This document shows, in pieces, positions 48,701 to 58,769 of a DNA stretch of 64,000 nt (position 1 is the stretch's first letter; every line of letters begins with the position of its first letter). A program made the translations under genes and the position numbers. The notes beneath the pieces are model-generated. The model saw only the letters and a program-made list of their open reading frames with translations. It was not told where the DNA came from and did no database searches. The DNA comes from Membranipora membranacea (taxonomy: Eukaryota > Bryozoa > Gymnolaemata > Cheilostomatida > Membraniporidae): NCBI GenBank assembly GCA_914767715.1, contig OU612067.1:10790001-10854000 (forward strand), given 5' to 3'.

Positions 48701-51700
48701 ACACACCAGCTAAACCTCAAACAGCTAATAAGGTCACACCATCTATATCATCCAGAATGCCACAGAAGACAGAGGAGACTTCGTTGAGGAGTCAGAGAAA
48801 AGGTGAACCAGTCACCTACAGTCCTGTGAGACCTGAGAAACTGCTGGGTGAAGGTGAGAGTCTGTTGAAACACAGTATGAATGTGTGCCATTTGGCATGG
48901 CTTTGAAAACTAAAATTTGTCAATATCTCTAACTACACATTCCTTCCAAATAACCAAATTGTAAAATTTTGAGATATCTGTATTTTGAGCCATCATCAAA
49001 GAAGTCGAGCTTTGCATCCTGAAGATTCCATTAGTTTTGCTACCTAAGATCACCAGTTAGGCTACACTGAAGCTTACCACCAGTATAGGGGAGCAATTCA
49101 GAAAGCTGGCAAAATGGATTTCCCACTCTGTTGGTGGAAATGAGCTCTCTACATGCTGGCAAAGTATGCCCTTTGCGATTCTTATTGTGAATCATCACAT
49201 GTTGTTGCTCTCAATTGCTCTGAGAAAAATTGCAATACCAATTATTACTGAATTTTGTTTGAACTGCAGGTAAAGATATGAGTGCAAAGCAGTTCGGTTA
49301 CTCTCAGGCCCATCTGGAGTCAATATTAGCCAGTGCAAACTCCGAGAGACTCTCCATCAATAATGGTGATGTGCTATTCTACCGGACAAAGCCAGGTACG
49401 CCCGGTTCTGAGATACGTGTGTATGTTAAACAGAATAAGAATCCAGGGAATGAGCAGACCAATGACCAAGTTGATACTGACAATATAAAGACCAGCTCAG
49501 CTGCCAAGAAACGGAGTGATGAAACTTCAGCTAAAACTCCAAATACAGCCAGTTCAAAGAATCCAGCACAAGTGAAAGGTACATTTGATATTTGAACATA
49601 AAATTCAGTAAACTCCCATCGGATAGTTTATATTTCGTTGAGGAATATTTTGACAATTTTGAGTTGGATCACCAGTGACATATGCTTTGATTGGTGGGGT
49701 TGGGGTTGGTGAGATCAACCAATCAGAGCCAACAAATCGGCCTGTATCATATCTCAACGCCAATGACTTCCACTTAAAATCTTGCTCACCAATAGCTCAA
49801 CCCTTCACTAAGATCTAGCCCTTGTTTTTAAAGAAGAAAGCCTAACCAGGTTTCAACAAATTACGTTCAGTAGAGTAGGGTAGCGCTGCATCCACAATTT
49901 CCATGTATGTGTATAATGTAGCTTGTGAGATTTCAACTGTTGCCAATATCAAGGGATTGCATATTTATGTACCATTTATGCATCATCATATATCATGCTC
50001 TGATACCTGCCTATAATGGCATAATATATATATAATGATCAATATCACTGCAATCTTTTGATCATCTAGTTGCTGCTAATACCAGATCAAAAGGTTCTTC
50101 ATTTGTCACCAGTCCTCTGAAGGAAGCACAATCAACGAAAAGAAAGTCTGAGTCATCACCTGCTCCGAGCCCAAAGAAAGCAAAGATTGAGACGACAAAG
50201 CCTGTTGATGGAATGGAGGGCGTGTCTAGTAGCAAAAAACATGTTAGAAGAGTGTTCCTGTGCATGTCTCAGGCTATGGATGATGATGGTGAGATGCTGT
50301 ATAATGGACATGTGATGACTGTTGGATCAGATCACTATCTTCATAAGATGGCCGAGAAACCTGGACAGCAGAAAGTCTCCTTCATATCTCCAGATAGCAA
50401 AGGGGACAAAGTTGGGCACGTTTTACCTCTAGTGTACCCAAGGTCAGCTGATTTGGTTCAGTACCAGAGACTCTCAGAGAAACAAATTTCTGCAAAGATT
50501 TGTACCCTTTCTGATAAGGACAATCAAAGTGCACAAGTCAACTCCAGTAATCAGCAGAGTAATGTCTCACCGCTCATGAGCAATGCCAGTAACCAAACTA
50601 CAACTAACTCATTTAGCAATACAAAAAAGAATGTTAACATAGCTCCCCGTCCTGTGGAGATGAAGACAATACGGATTGTTGGTCAAACAATGAAAACAGA
50701 AAAGCAGGGCCCTGCAACAGCCACCCCTGCTAAGGAAGGAGGGGGTAAGATGCGTCTAACAACAACTATACATGCAGATAGACCGCTTGAGCTTGAAATG
50801 ATCAAAAAGACACTACAGGCATCAGGGTTAGGGAAATACACTATTGGCCAGGTGATCATCAAAAATGAGAACAACAAATTTGTACATACTGTGCCATTGA
50901 TGGATCCAGTACCTACCGATACAATGTCTTCGCCCGAATCTGTCTCCATAAATATAACAAAGTCGCTGGCAAAGTCAGTTACAGACAAGGGTAGCTCTGA
51001 TTTACTGGTGACACCAATGAAACCTGTCAAGACCTATGGCTCTAAAACAACACCGAAAAAGCCTGATGAGGGATCAAACCAACAGAGCGAGACAAAATCT
51101 TCTAAAAGCGGAGCTGAAGAAGGAATCAGTATAGACCTTCCTGCCATTGGCCATAGCAAGAGTAATAACATCTTACTGATATCTAATGATCTACCACCTA
51201 TTCCTATGGACATTCCAAAGAATTCAGATCAAATCAAGTACAGAGTTGAACAACCCTCGCCCTTGAAAACAGAACCGATATCAAAACCAATAGTGCCTTA
51301 TATTTCCCCAAAAAGATCTGCTTTTACGCTTGTGAATCCACCTAGCAAGCATGGTGAGATACCCCAGGTGATTGAAGTGAAAAAAGGATCCACACCCATC
51401 AGACCTGAAATAAAAATCATTCGCCAAAGTGAAGGAACTGGAAAAGTTATTGTTGTCGGAGGAGATAGTATTAGTATACCATCGAGTTGTACTCCTGAAT
51501 CACAGACTAACACAACTGCTGAAATCAAGAAGGAGCAAGATGACTCTGGGAATAAGAAGACACTGACTGACTACTTTCAAACAGTCGGTACTAAAAACAA
51601 GGCCAAACCAACCGTGATAAAAGAGGAATGTACAACAGTACCAACTGGCGGTCAGTCCATCCTCAAGTCCAATCAAACCAAACAAAAGAAACAGCCGACA

Positions 51701-54700
51701 ACCATTCCCAGGAGGAAAGACATGAAGAGAATACAGGCTTGTGGTGATTGTGATGCTTGTAACGCTCCAAACTGTGAGATATGTATCTACTGCAGAGATA
51801 TGAAGAAGTATGGTGGTCCTGGTAAAATGAAGCAAAAATGCCTTCAAAGGCTCTGTAGAAGGATTACATCATCTACTCTACACAAGCATGCCGAGAAGAC
51901 AGGGATCATTACAGCTAGGGGTCAGAAAAAGTTGAGAAATTATTTGAAAACAGTTGCTGATAATAGCAAAGGCGACAAGGCTGATATATCAAACATCATG
52001 TCTGAGGAAGACTCCGGGGGTGAGAAAATCTATCAGGGAGTCATTCGAGCCGAATATCTAAGTCTGAAGAAAGTTCCCAATTGTGGATCTTGTGCCAGTT
52101 GCAGAGGAACAAAGAAAAGCATGTGTCTCAAAAAGAAAGGCCGTATCCAGGCCACCATAGCTCAGCTGGAGAAACAGCAGCTTGATGCCAAATCACCCTC
52201 AAAAGTATTTGAGGAGATTAACACAGAGTCTACAAGCAACAGGCCAAGTCGAGTCCGTAAACCCACCCAAAAGATGTGTGAGAGTATACAGCAGACCTCA
52301 TCAACGTATGGGTGGACAGGTAAGCTGATATATCTTTTTGTAAAGTAGTTTTGAAGCTGTGATATAGCGTTGAGTTCCATGTAGTGTCTACAGCCTTGAT
52401 TCATTGAGGTGTCGCCCATATCATAACATTAAAATGACCCTCGTCTATCATTAACATAATGCTGTCTTGAGATGTAACTTTTCATACATTTTCAAATTTC
52501 ATAATACTGAATATGAGTTATGGAAGATGGTGGTTTAAGTATAATCTTTTGTATATTTGTTACAGAGAATATCTCGCAGAATGTTTCACAGAATGTCTCA
52601 CAAAAAGCACCTGAAATCTCAAGTATCGCCAATGCGCTGTTGGAAAGCTATATCTCATCACAACGTAAGTGTCAATTTCCAATTTTCGTGCTCATTTTAC
52701 CTCATGGCTTTTATCTGTGGTACCCAACTACAACAAACACTGCTATCTCTAAAATTTGATAACAAAGTTAATGGTAATGAAAGTTTCTAGATTGAAAACA
52801 GTTGGTTATGCTCTGGCTAAATAAAAATTATTGTCAGATGATGAAGCGAAACCCTAATTCATTGCCTAGCAGACTGCTGGCGGTAGCTTATTGGGCTCGT
52901 ACAGTACATACCCAGATAAGCAGCGGGGTGGGGGAGGGAGGGGACAATATCGAACACCATACATAACTACCCAGAAATGCTATGAATGTTTCAGTACAAA
53001 AATATTGCATGACTACTGCAGAACTAGCTGTGGTCTTTTGACTAGCTTCTGAAAATATCTTAGCTTATTCTGATAATGGTAGATTTAATGATGATTTAAT
53101 TATAATATAATATATAATATCCGACAGATGAAGATAATTCTGATGAAGAAGACTCAGATGACGATGCTGCTTCAGATGATGAGACTGATGATGAGGATGA
53201 GGAGGTTGGGGAAGAAGAATCACACGAGGACGCGCTGAGTAAAGTCCTTATAGAAGCTAGTCTGATGGATGCAGTGCTTAAAGAGGATGCTATGTCTAAC
53301 AGTCCTGTCATCAAACTACAGTGAGTGAATAGAATCACTGAACGAATTTGTCCTTCGCAAACCAGTCCTTTTATTCTTTTGGACTTGGCAGTTAAGCAAT
53401 TGCCTTAGTTTTAGAAAAAAGTGAAGAATCTTCCCCGAAAATACATCTTCCTCATGTGAAATAGTGTTTTGACTTATATTGTTTAGGCGTTCTCCGATCA
53501 AGGGACCGATGGGTTCTTTTGCAAACCCTGAAGTTCTACAAAAAGAAGAAGTGATAGCAGCCATTCTCAAACATCTGAGCTTGGCTGACGTAGCCAGTTG
53601 TGCACTCGTTTGTAAGGTAGGTGTGAGAGTTTGCTCCATTTTAACTTGATCTGTGTCTGTATGTTTGTACATTTATTATCTCAAGATGTGATTGAGAAAT
53701 AAATGCTGGTCTGCCTGCAGTAAATATTGTTAATTAAAATGCTGATGTATAGTACGTATTCGTAGAGTCAAATTAAAATAGATCAATTAGAGCTACTGCT
53801 GTTTATTCCTAGCCTTGTCACACGGCCATCAAACTAAAAGTGGGCTCATGACAAGGCTAGGTTATGCAAAAAAGATGTGCACTTACAAAAGAATGCTTTA
53901 TCAAGGCCAGTATTTGAAAAGGATGCTGGTATTTTCTCACCATCAAAGGAATGTTTTTCACTTGTGTCATAACTTGAGATGCCAATACATCTTTGAGTCT
54001 AACAGCAAACACTTTGCCTAACTCCGAACTCTTTCGCAATACTTTATTCTTTGTAGGCTTGGAATGTGGCTTCCCAGGAGCCAAGTCTATGGAGTAATAT
54101 TAACTTAAGTAAGAGAACAATAGATCAGTCTGTAGCGGAATCAATCAACTGTCTCCAGCCTCGAACACTCACTCTGAACATGGCTGTGTCCACTCCTAAC
54201 TCACTCAAGGTTCTTCTCTCTAACCTAAACAGCTGTCAGGTAATGGAGCTTACAATATTATATAAACAAAAACTATACTCTATTTATACTGTATATTATT
54301 CTGGAGAGAATGAGTTTGAGATGCTTTTATCCAAAGAACAATATTTTATCAATACTACAGTAACAGAATGGGATAGTTCCTCCTTGCTCAGCTGTAGCCA
54401 TGATTGGTTGTCTGGTGGATAGGCTTAACAGTAGGCAGCCAATCATAAGAGCCGACACATGAGTTTCCCTGCTCAATCTTCTTTATTTTTTTCAATTTAA
54501 CAGGAGTTGTCTCTGCGTGGTGTATCAGCCGTGAAATCACTAGATCTCAGTCACATCCCACCCACAGTGACCAGCTTAGATCTGTCACACATCCCGGGAT
54601 TAGACGATCAGACATTCAAAACTCTCTTCACTGGCAGATCAAGTCTACCTGTAAGTCTAACAACAAGATATTGCCAGTTTGGAATCCAATCCATACAGTG

Positions 54701-56549
54701 TACTTAAAGACAACCCAAAGACCAATGCATGTCATAGTTAGGCAGTTACATATGATAAAGTTTTGTCAGATTTGCATTGTAAACGAATTCAATGCTCTAT
54801 TTGGCATGAACTATTGATGGTGAAAAGACTGCCTCCCATTAGGGAAGGTAACTCTCATACTCTCATAACTCTGACATAACTTTATCATAAGTAACTACCT
54901 GGCAAGAACATGCATTGGTCTTTGGGTAGTGTTTAAACTTTGTGTACTTATATCCTGGAGTTGAGATGACTCACAGCAGAGTTTATGCCAAAAAAAATGT
55001 AGAACAAAACATCAGGTGGTTCGTTGTGCATATTTTCTAGAACCTTCATCAGGTAAGCCGGATAGTACCGGTCAAACCAATCAAGTCTGACTCGGTGTGT
55101 TGTGTAATGACTCTCCTGTTTAGTGCCAGGCGACGCGATGCGAGGTCCCATCTACTTAATGGGTCATCTAATGTAGAATTAATTAATGTTTGTAGGTCAA
55201 AATTCTAGATCTAAGCAGAACTGATGTTGGAGATGCCAGTCTTAAACTTATTGCCACCAAATTACCTCGGCTGAATAGGTATGACACACTTCTCGGTGTA
55301 AACACTAAGCTCCTGATACTTACATTGTTAAAATTATATCCGCTTCTTCCTATGGTGGATTTCTCTTTGGTTCATTTTTCTAGGATAGGCTCCCGTAGAG
55401 CATTTCAGTGTAGCCTGCTGTTTTTGCTTTGGTCTCAATGTAGCTTTTATTTTCGAGCCAGATAGTTAATAGAACTTGATTGAAAAAAAGAGTTATTTTA
55501 AGACAAATTAACATCACAGATCCAGCATGACTTAAAAAGTTTGTTCTGCCTTTTTGTATGATATATAGACACACATATCGTTAACCCGCGTAAAGCCTCT
55601 GTAACAGTGTAATCGCATGGTTAAAAAATTCGTTTTTACCTACAAGGTGCTATCTAATCCTTTTCTTGGTTTGCAAATCTCAACAAAGTGATGAGTTGCT
55701 ACACTACTATACTGTTTTGACCTGTTGTAAAACCATTGAATTACATTATTTCTAATTTGACAGGTTGATCTTAAGTAACTGTAGCTGTATCAGTAACTCT
55801 GGTATAGACACACTTGCCTCTCAGCCTGAGTGGCCTCTTACCTCACTGGAGGTCACCAACTGTGACAAAATAGACGACAGAATCCTCAACATCTTATTCA
55901 AATGTATAGGGTAAGAAAGCCGGATTACCCGGAGTCTATTGCTGTTTGTTATGTATATCGTATTTTGTAATCATCTATCATTGCAATCATAACATAATAA
56001 TATAAGGTTTAGCGCAGAGGCAGTTTTGGTCAAAGATGTCTCACTAAAATCTGAAAAAAATCTTGCAAAATAGGTTGTATATATGGAACTTTTATTGGTT
56101 GATAGGAGTGTATTACCCATTTGTATTCCATTGGCTGAGATGAGGTTAGAAATGACTGTATCATGATCAAGTATCATTCCCTAGTCTGAGCCCCCCAGAC
56201 TTTTTCCCCTCGCACGACGCCGAGCTGCTGTCAAAAGGGCTTTTACCAGCAGCATTTATAGAATGGGTGCGACCTGGGTACACAAGGTGATCGAGTAAAA
56301 TATATAACTTACCATGTCAGATCTAATTTGCGGATTGTAAGAGGTATATCAGGGTTTTGTCCACTCTGTCTGCATCGGTTGTTTATTTGCCTATTTTGTA
56401 GGTTTGAGAATCTTGTTGAGATGGACATGAACGGATGTCCGTTGATCGCTCAAAGTGATATTAGAGATTTTGTGAAGCGATATCACGGTGCTGATAAAGC
56501 TAATCTATGGAAATTCTCTCGCAGACTTATAAAAAGAGACTTGTCATGA
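36800..56549 (+). CDS. KDM2: KDM2 (JmjC-CXXC-F-box-LRR) histone demethylase
   Basis: Exons: 36800-36817, 37621-37756, 38296-38374, 38737-38896, 39399-39574, 40652-40784, 41807-41921, 42516-42631, 43213-43320, 44623-44781, 45755-45841, 46177-46590, 47296-47430, 48098-48182, 48542-48853, 49270-49578, 50070-52319, 52566-52664, 53128-53320, 53487-53616, 54057-54239, 54504-54650, 55196-55278, 55764-55910, 56402-56549. They join in phase to 1973 codons plus stop. The JmjC domain holds the Fe(II) ligands H204 and D206 ([17 protein letters not shown]) and H276 (GWIHAVYTP), matching the human KDM2A set. It should demethylate H3K36me2/me1 using 2-oxoglutarate and iron. Two CXXC zinc fingers (about 526-565 and 1405-1446) should bind unmethylated CpG. 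An acidic stretch (1631-1694), an F-box (about 1695-1755, [18 protein letters not shown]) and C-terminal LRRs follow, suggesting an SCF-type link. No PHD finger is seen. It is longer than human KDM2A (1162). The six-codon first exon is the least certain. Confidence 0.9.
38049..38071. repeat. (CT)n microsatellite
   Basis: A run of about 11 CT dinucleotides lies in a KDM2 intron between the second and third exons. Confidence 0.85.
40652..42631 (+). CDS. KDM2: KDM2 JmjC catalytic core exons
   Basis: Three exons (40652-40784, 41807-41921, 42516-42631) encode the catalytic heart: [18 protein letters not shown] with the HxD metal ligands, [12 protein letters not shown], then the insert carrying [20 protein letters not shown], and [20 protein letters not shown] with the third histidine. 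The exon joins (phase 0 after LQ, phase 1 after PTG) agree with KDM2 proteins throughout. All metal ligands are present, so the enzyme should be active. Confidence 0.9.
41924..41958. repeat. (TA)n-rich microsatellite in KDM2 intron
   Basis: ACATATATAAATATATATAT-type sequence begins right at the donor after the JmjC exon ending IPTG, followed by a poly-C run. The donor itself (GGTACATA) is part of the tract edge. Confidence 0.7.
43347..43436. repeat. Foldback element with (AT)n loop
   Basis: Left arm ACATACT, TTCATGTTTTATGAA, CTTGTC pairs with right arm GACAAA, TTCATAAAACATGAA, AGTATGT. An (AT)n run forms the loop. It lies 27 bases after a KDM2 exon. Confidence 0.8.
43626..43761. mobile_element. 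MITE-like foldback element
   Basis: GACTGAAGCAATAAT at the left end is the exact complement of ATTATTGCTTCAGTC at the right end. Pairing continues inward (GAAATC, GGCAGTGCC-type and CAGTGTTGG/CCACCACTG segments). It is about 136 bases long, in a KDM2 intron. Confidence 0.75.
43930..44262 (-). mobile_element. LINE fragment, C-terminal end of an ORF2-like protein
   Basis: The minus strand reads [15 protein letters not shown]-like sequence (with breaks), then the better preserved [20 protein letters not shown] and [15 protein letters not shown], followed by a stop. This is the well-known tail seen after reverse transcriptase in many non-LTR elements (RPKxRWxDNIxxDL ... A-DRAxWR). A GTGAACAAA short repeat lies at its 3' side. 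It sits in a KDM2 intron in the opposite direction to the gene and is a relic. Confidence 0.75.
44328..44385. repeat. Short foldback repeat, GCCTGTCTTGACAAGC family, copy 2
   Basis: CTAGCCTGTCTTAACAAGCT plus TTGTT pairs with AACAAAGCTTGTTAAGAC plus TGGCTAG, with a short loop. It is related to 32472-32531 and 60351-60434. Confidence 0.85.
44817..45030. mobile_element. TIR/MITE-like element, uninterrupted copy
   Basis: Terminal inverted sequences CACACTGA and TCAGTGT, with long inner arms (CTATTATCATGTGTATCTCT against AGAGATTTACATGCAATAG). It matches the copy at 26189-26515 along its length and has no central insertion. It starts 35 bases after a KDM2 exon. Confidence 0.8.
45089..45125. repeat. 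Short hairpin AAGGCCCCTTT
   Basis: AAGGCCCCTTT-TTGTTTT pairs with AAAACAG-AAAGGGGCCTT around one or two bases in a KDM2 intron. Confidence 0.75.
45267..45526. repeat. Minisatellite, 10-bp TGTACATGTG unit, 26 copies
   Basis: 260 bases of perfect head-to-tail TGTACATGTG repeats lie in a KDM2 intron. Because 10 is not a multiple of 3 and no frame of the unit contains a stop, long open frames of Val/Tyr/Met/Cys/His or Thr/His repeats appear on both strands; none is a gene. Confidence 0.97.
46177..46590 (+). CDS. KDM2: KDM2 exon with first CXXC zinc finger
   Basis: A Ser/Thr/Lys-rich stretch contains a doubled 11-residue unit ([11 protein letters not shown] then [11 protein letters not shown]). 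Then comes a complete CXXC finger: [37 protein letters not shown]. The conserved KFGG motif appears as KYGG. This finger is at the usual place after the JmjC domain and is probably the orthologue of the single finger in vertebrate KDM2. Confidence 0.85.
50070..52319 (+). CDS. KDM2: KDM2 giant exon with second CXXC and a half-finger
   Basis: This 2250-base exon adds about 750 residues, mostly polar and low in complexity. A second complete CXXC finger lies at about residues 1405-1446 ([18 protein letters not shown], then [18 protein letters not shown]). About 70 residues later a shortened cysteine cluster ([15 protein letters not shown], about 1519-1533) resembles the first half of a CXXC finger only. 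The peptide [10 protein letters not shown] (about 1343-1352) resembles a PCNA-interacting box. The N-terminal part ([15 protein letters not shown] onward) matches no domain I recognise. Confidence 0.85.
53808..53861. repeat. Short inverted repeat CCTAGCCTTGTCA
   Basis: CCTAGCCTTGTCA and its exact complement TGACAAGGCTAGG are separated by 28 bases in a KDM2 intron. Confidence 0.75.
54713..54927. mobile_element. MITE-like element with ~60-bp inverted arms
   Basis: Left end ACCCAAAGACCAATGCATGT pairs with right end ACATGCATTGGTCTTTGGGT exactly. Inward pairing continues (GGCAGTTAC with GTAACTACC-type sequence, ATGATAAAGTT with AACTTTATCAT, TCAGA with TCTGA). The total is about 215 bases, in a KDM2 LRR intron, beginning 62 bases after the donor. 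Confidence 0.85.
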
Positions 56550-56615
56550 GAATATGCGAGGTAACTTGGTAAGTTATATCAGCTTCTATAGCCTCTTATT
56601 GGTGTAATCTGGTTG

Positions 56616-56621
56616 AATAAA
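56616..56621 (+). terminator. Polyadenylation signal of KDM2
   Basis: AATAAA in GGTTGAATAAATGG, 67 bases after the KDM2 stop codon and in the right orientation. Confidence 0.5.
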
Positions 56622-58169
56622 TGGCGAGGGATTAGTTAAGCTAGTTTATGTGATTTGTTGTTAGCTAATATAAGTTTTGACTAGCTGATGCTGATGAGTC
56701 TATAAAAAATTAAGAGGGTGAGTGAATGTTAGCAAGCTTTAAATTTAGCTATTTCAAGCCTGCAAAAATTTCACCACTCTAGGGTATTTGTCATACGAAG
56801 CAAACAAAAGTTAAAATCCAAATGTGAATTTGGAGTGAATTACAACGAGAAAACTTTAAAATCAATTTATTATTCTCAGTTGATGGTGGTCAGATATTCT
56901 AGTAACAGAACGAAAACATTGTAGCTCAAATATGCCATCTTGAATATTTGTGTAAATTCTACGTCTACTCGCGATAGATTATTCAAATGAAATAAATTAT
57001 TAAAGTAGTTCTATTAGAAATCACACGAAGCCGCAGCAGGGGATGTTATTCGCTATCTAAGTGCTATAAACCTTTCAGTATAGAAGGATGCTGATGTCAT
57101 TAAACTAAAGGAGTCATTTGCAGATATGTGCCATGCTGATGCTTAACCTCTATCTTAGACCATCTTTACGTATGGTTGGTACACGGCCCCATCCAAACCA
57201 TTGCTAATGCCAATGCTGACCACAGTCTATGTTTGGATGAATCACGTTCTATGACACTTTGCGTCATGTGATGCATCGCGTGAGGCAACTAGCAGCAGCA
57301 GAGGTCTCATAAATGCTGAGTAAGTGTTGTGATTTTATAATTCGGTGTGATAAATGCAAGCAATTAATTGTGTGATCAACGCGAAGGTTCTGGCTGGACT
57401 AACCTGTTGTGACCCCTTGTCAGCTGTCCGACCGGTTCGGACTCAAGTGTGTGGCTTCGGTTAATGTTCAAGCCAACATTTAGCCAGACTTTTCCAGCTG
57501 AATGCTGGGTAACTCTAAACAAGGAGTTTGATACTCCTTGCTCTAAACGAATGGCAAGGATGTGTTCTAATAAGGGCATGTTTATGAGTATCCCATAATG
57601 CATTTCACTGGAATTCCCACTGTGGTGAGGCCAATGGTAACAAGTTTATTTTGAGATTTACCCATAGACTAAGACTTGATAATAAACTTTTATTAAGAAG
57701 TCTATGGATTGACCTGATTTACCACAGGGGTCCAGACTAAATTATTAATAATAAAAAATGAATACAGGGAGTTGAACGAATATAATCCAAGAGAGAATTG
57801 CGAACTTTTATGATATGATACTTTTATGATGTGATTTTCTGGCACTATTCTCTCTGGCTAGAGGTAAATGAAACATGTGCTTGTGCCAGGCAAATATCGG
57901 TAATCCTAGTCATCTAAATAAACCCAGCCTATGTAGGTTATCATCGCGATATTATTGGCCTTTACTGAACTCTTACTGGATGATTCAAAGATAATTTACG
58001 GATTTACTGATAATTTATTGATCATGAGTTCCTTGTGAAATCCTGTCGGAATGTCCAACTCACTCATATGAAGGTTTTGGCGGTCACAAAAAACTATGAC
58101 CTATTAATTGATATTGGATTGTCCTTCACTTGGGGTAAGAGATAAATATATAAAATATGTTGATGATGT
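56622..58169. other. Intergenic region between KDM2 and the ankyrin gene 3' ends
   Basis: The two genes converge on this stretch. No exon was recognised. It contains one short palindrome (57518-57544, CAAGGAGT/ACTCCTTG) and otherwise AT-rich sequence. Confidence 0.45.
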
Positions 58170-58186
58170 AATACTGAGGTAATTAT

Positions 58187-58192
58187 TTTATT
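58187..58192 (-). terminator. Candidate polyadenylation signal of the ankyrin gene
   Basis: TTTATT on the plus strand gives AATAAA on the minus strand, about 580 bases past the stop. An alternative nearer signal is at 58341-58346. Confidence 0.35.
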
Positions 58193-58769
58193 TGCATAGC
58201 ATTCAAAAACAAAACCTGAACAAGCATACACTAATACATCAGTCAGTCAATCAGTGAGAACTACCATTTGAGCCACCCAACTAAAAAATCATAAACAATT
58301 ACAAATCTAACCATAAAAAGCTTTATATTTCATCATCCAATTTATTTCTGTTGACTAAGTTCTACCATAGCAAAAGCAAGCAGAGGAATGCTCGATTATT
58401 TTTCAGCAGACAAAACTTAATTGGTCAATGCATTCTTCATTCTAATAAAAATAAAAAAAGTTATGGAAATATCACTGGGCCTACTTGGAAGCATGCATAA
58501 TTTCAAAAACATGGAATATTAACGCGGCGGAATATCAACATCATTATAGGAATTCAAATATCATTTCACAAAAAAACTCTCGGTGCAGAATTCATAATAC
58601 AGCAATTTCGCAACTATTAGAGAAAGCTTACATCAATTATCTGATTGAGAACAAGGTTACAAAGAGAGCGTTCTTGGTGGATTAAGGAAGGTTCTCGAAC
58701 CCTGCACATTACCACTTCAAAGGTTCTGTTGTAATAAATAATCCTCTGTGTCTTGGTGTAGCTGGTTCC

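Noticed and set aside
50213-52348. Treating the 711-codon open frame as a separate gene
   Set aside because: It is part of one KDM2 exon with an acceptor at 50069 and a donor at 52320; both join in phase to neighbours and the JmjC, F-box and LRR parts belong to one family.
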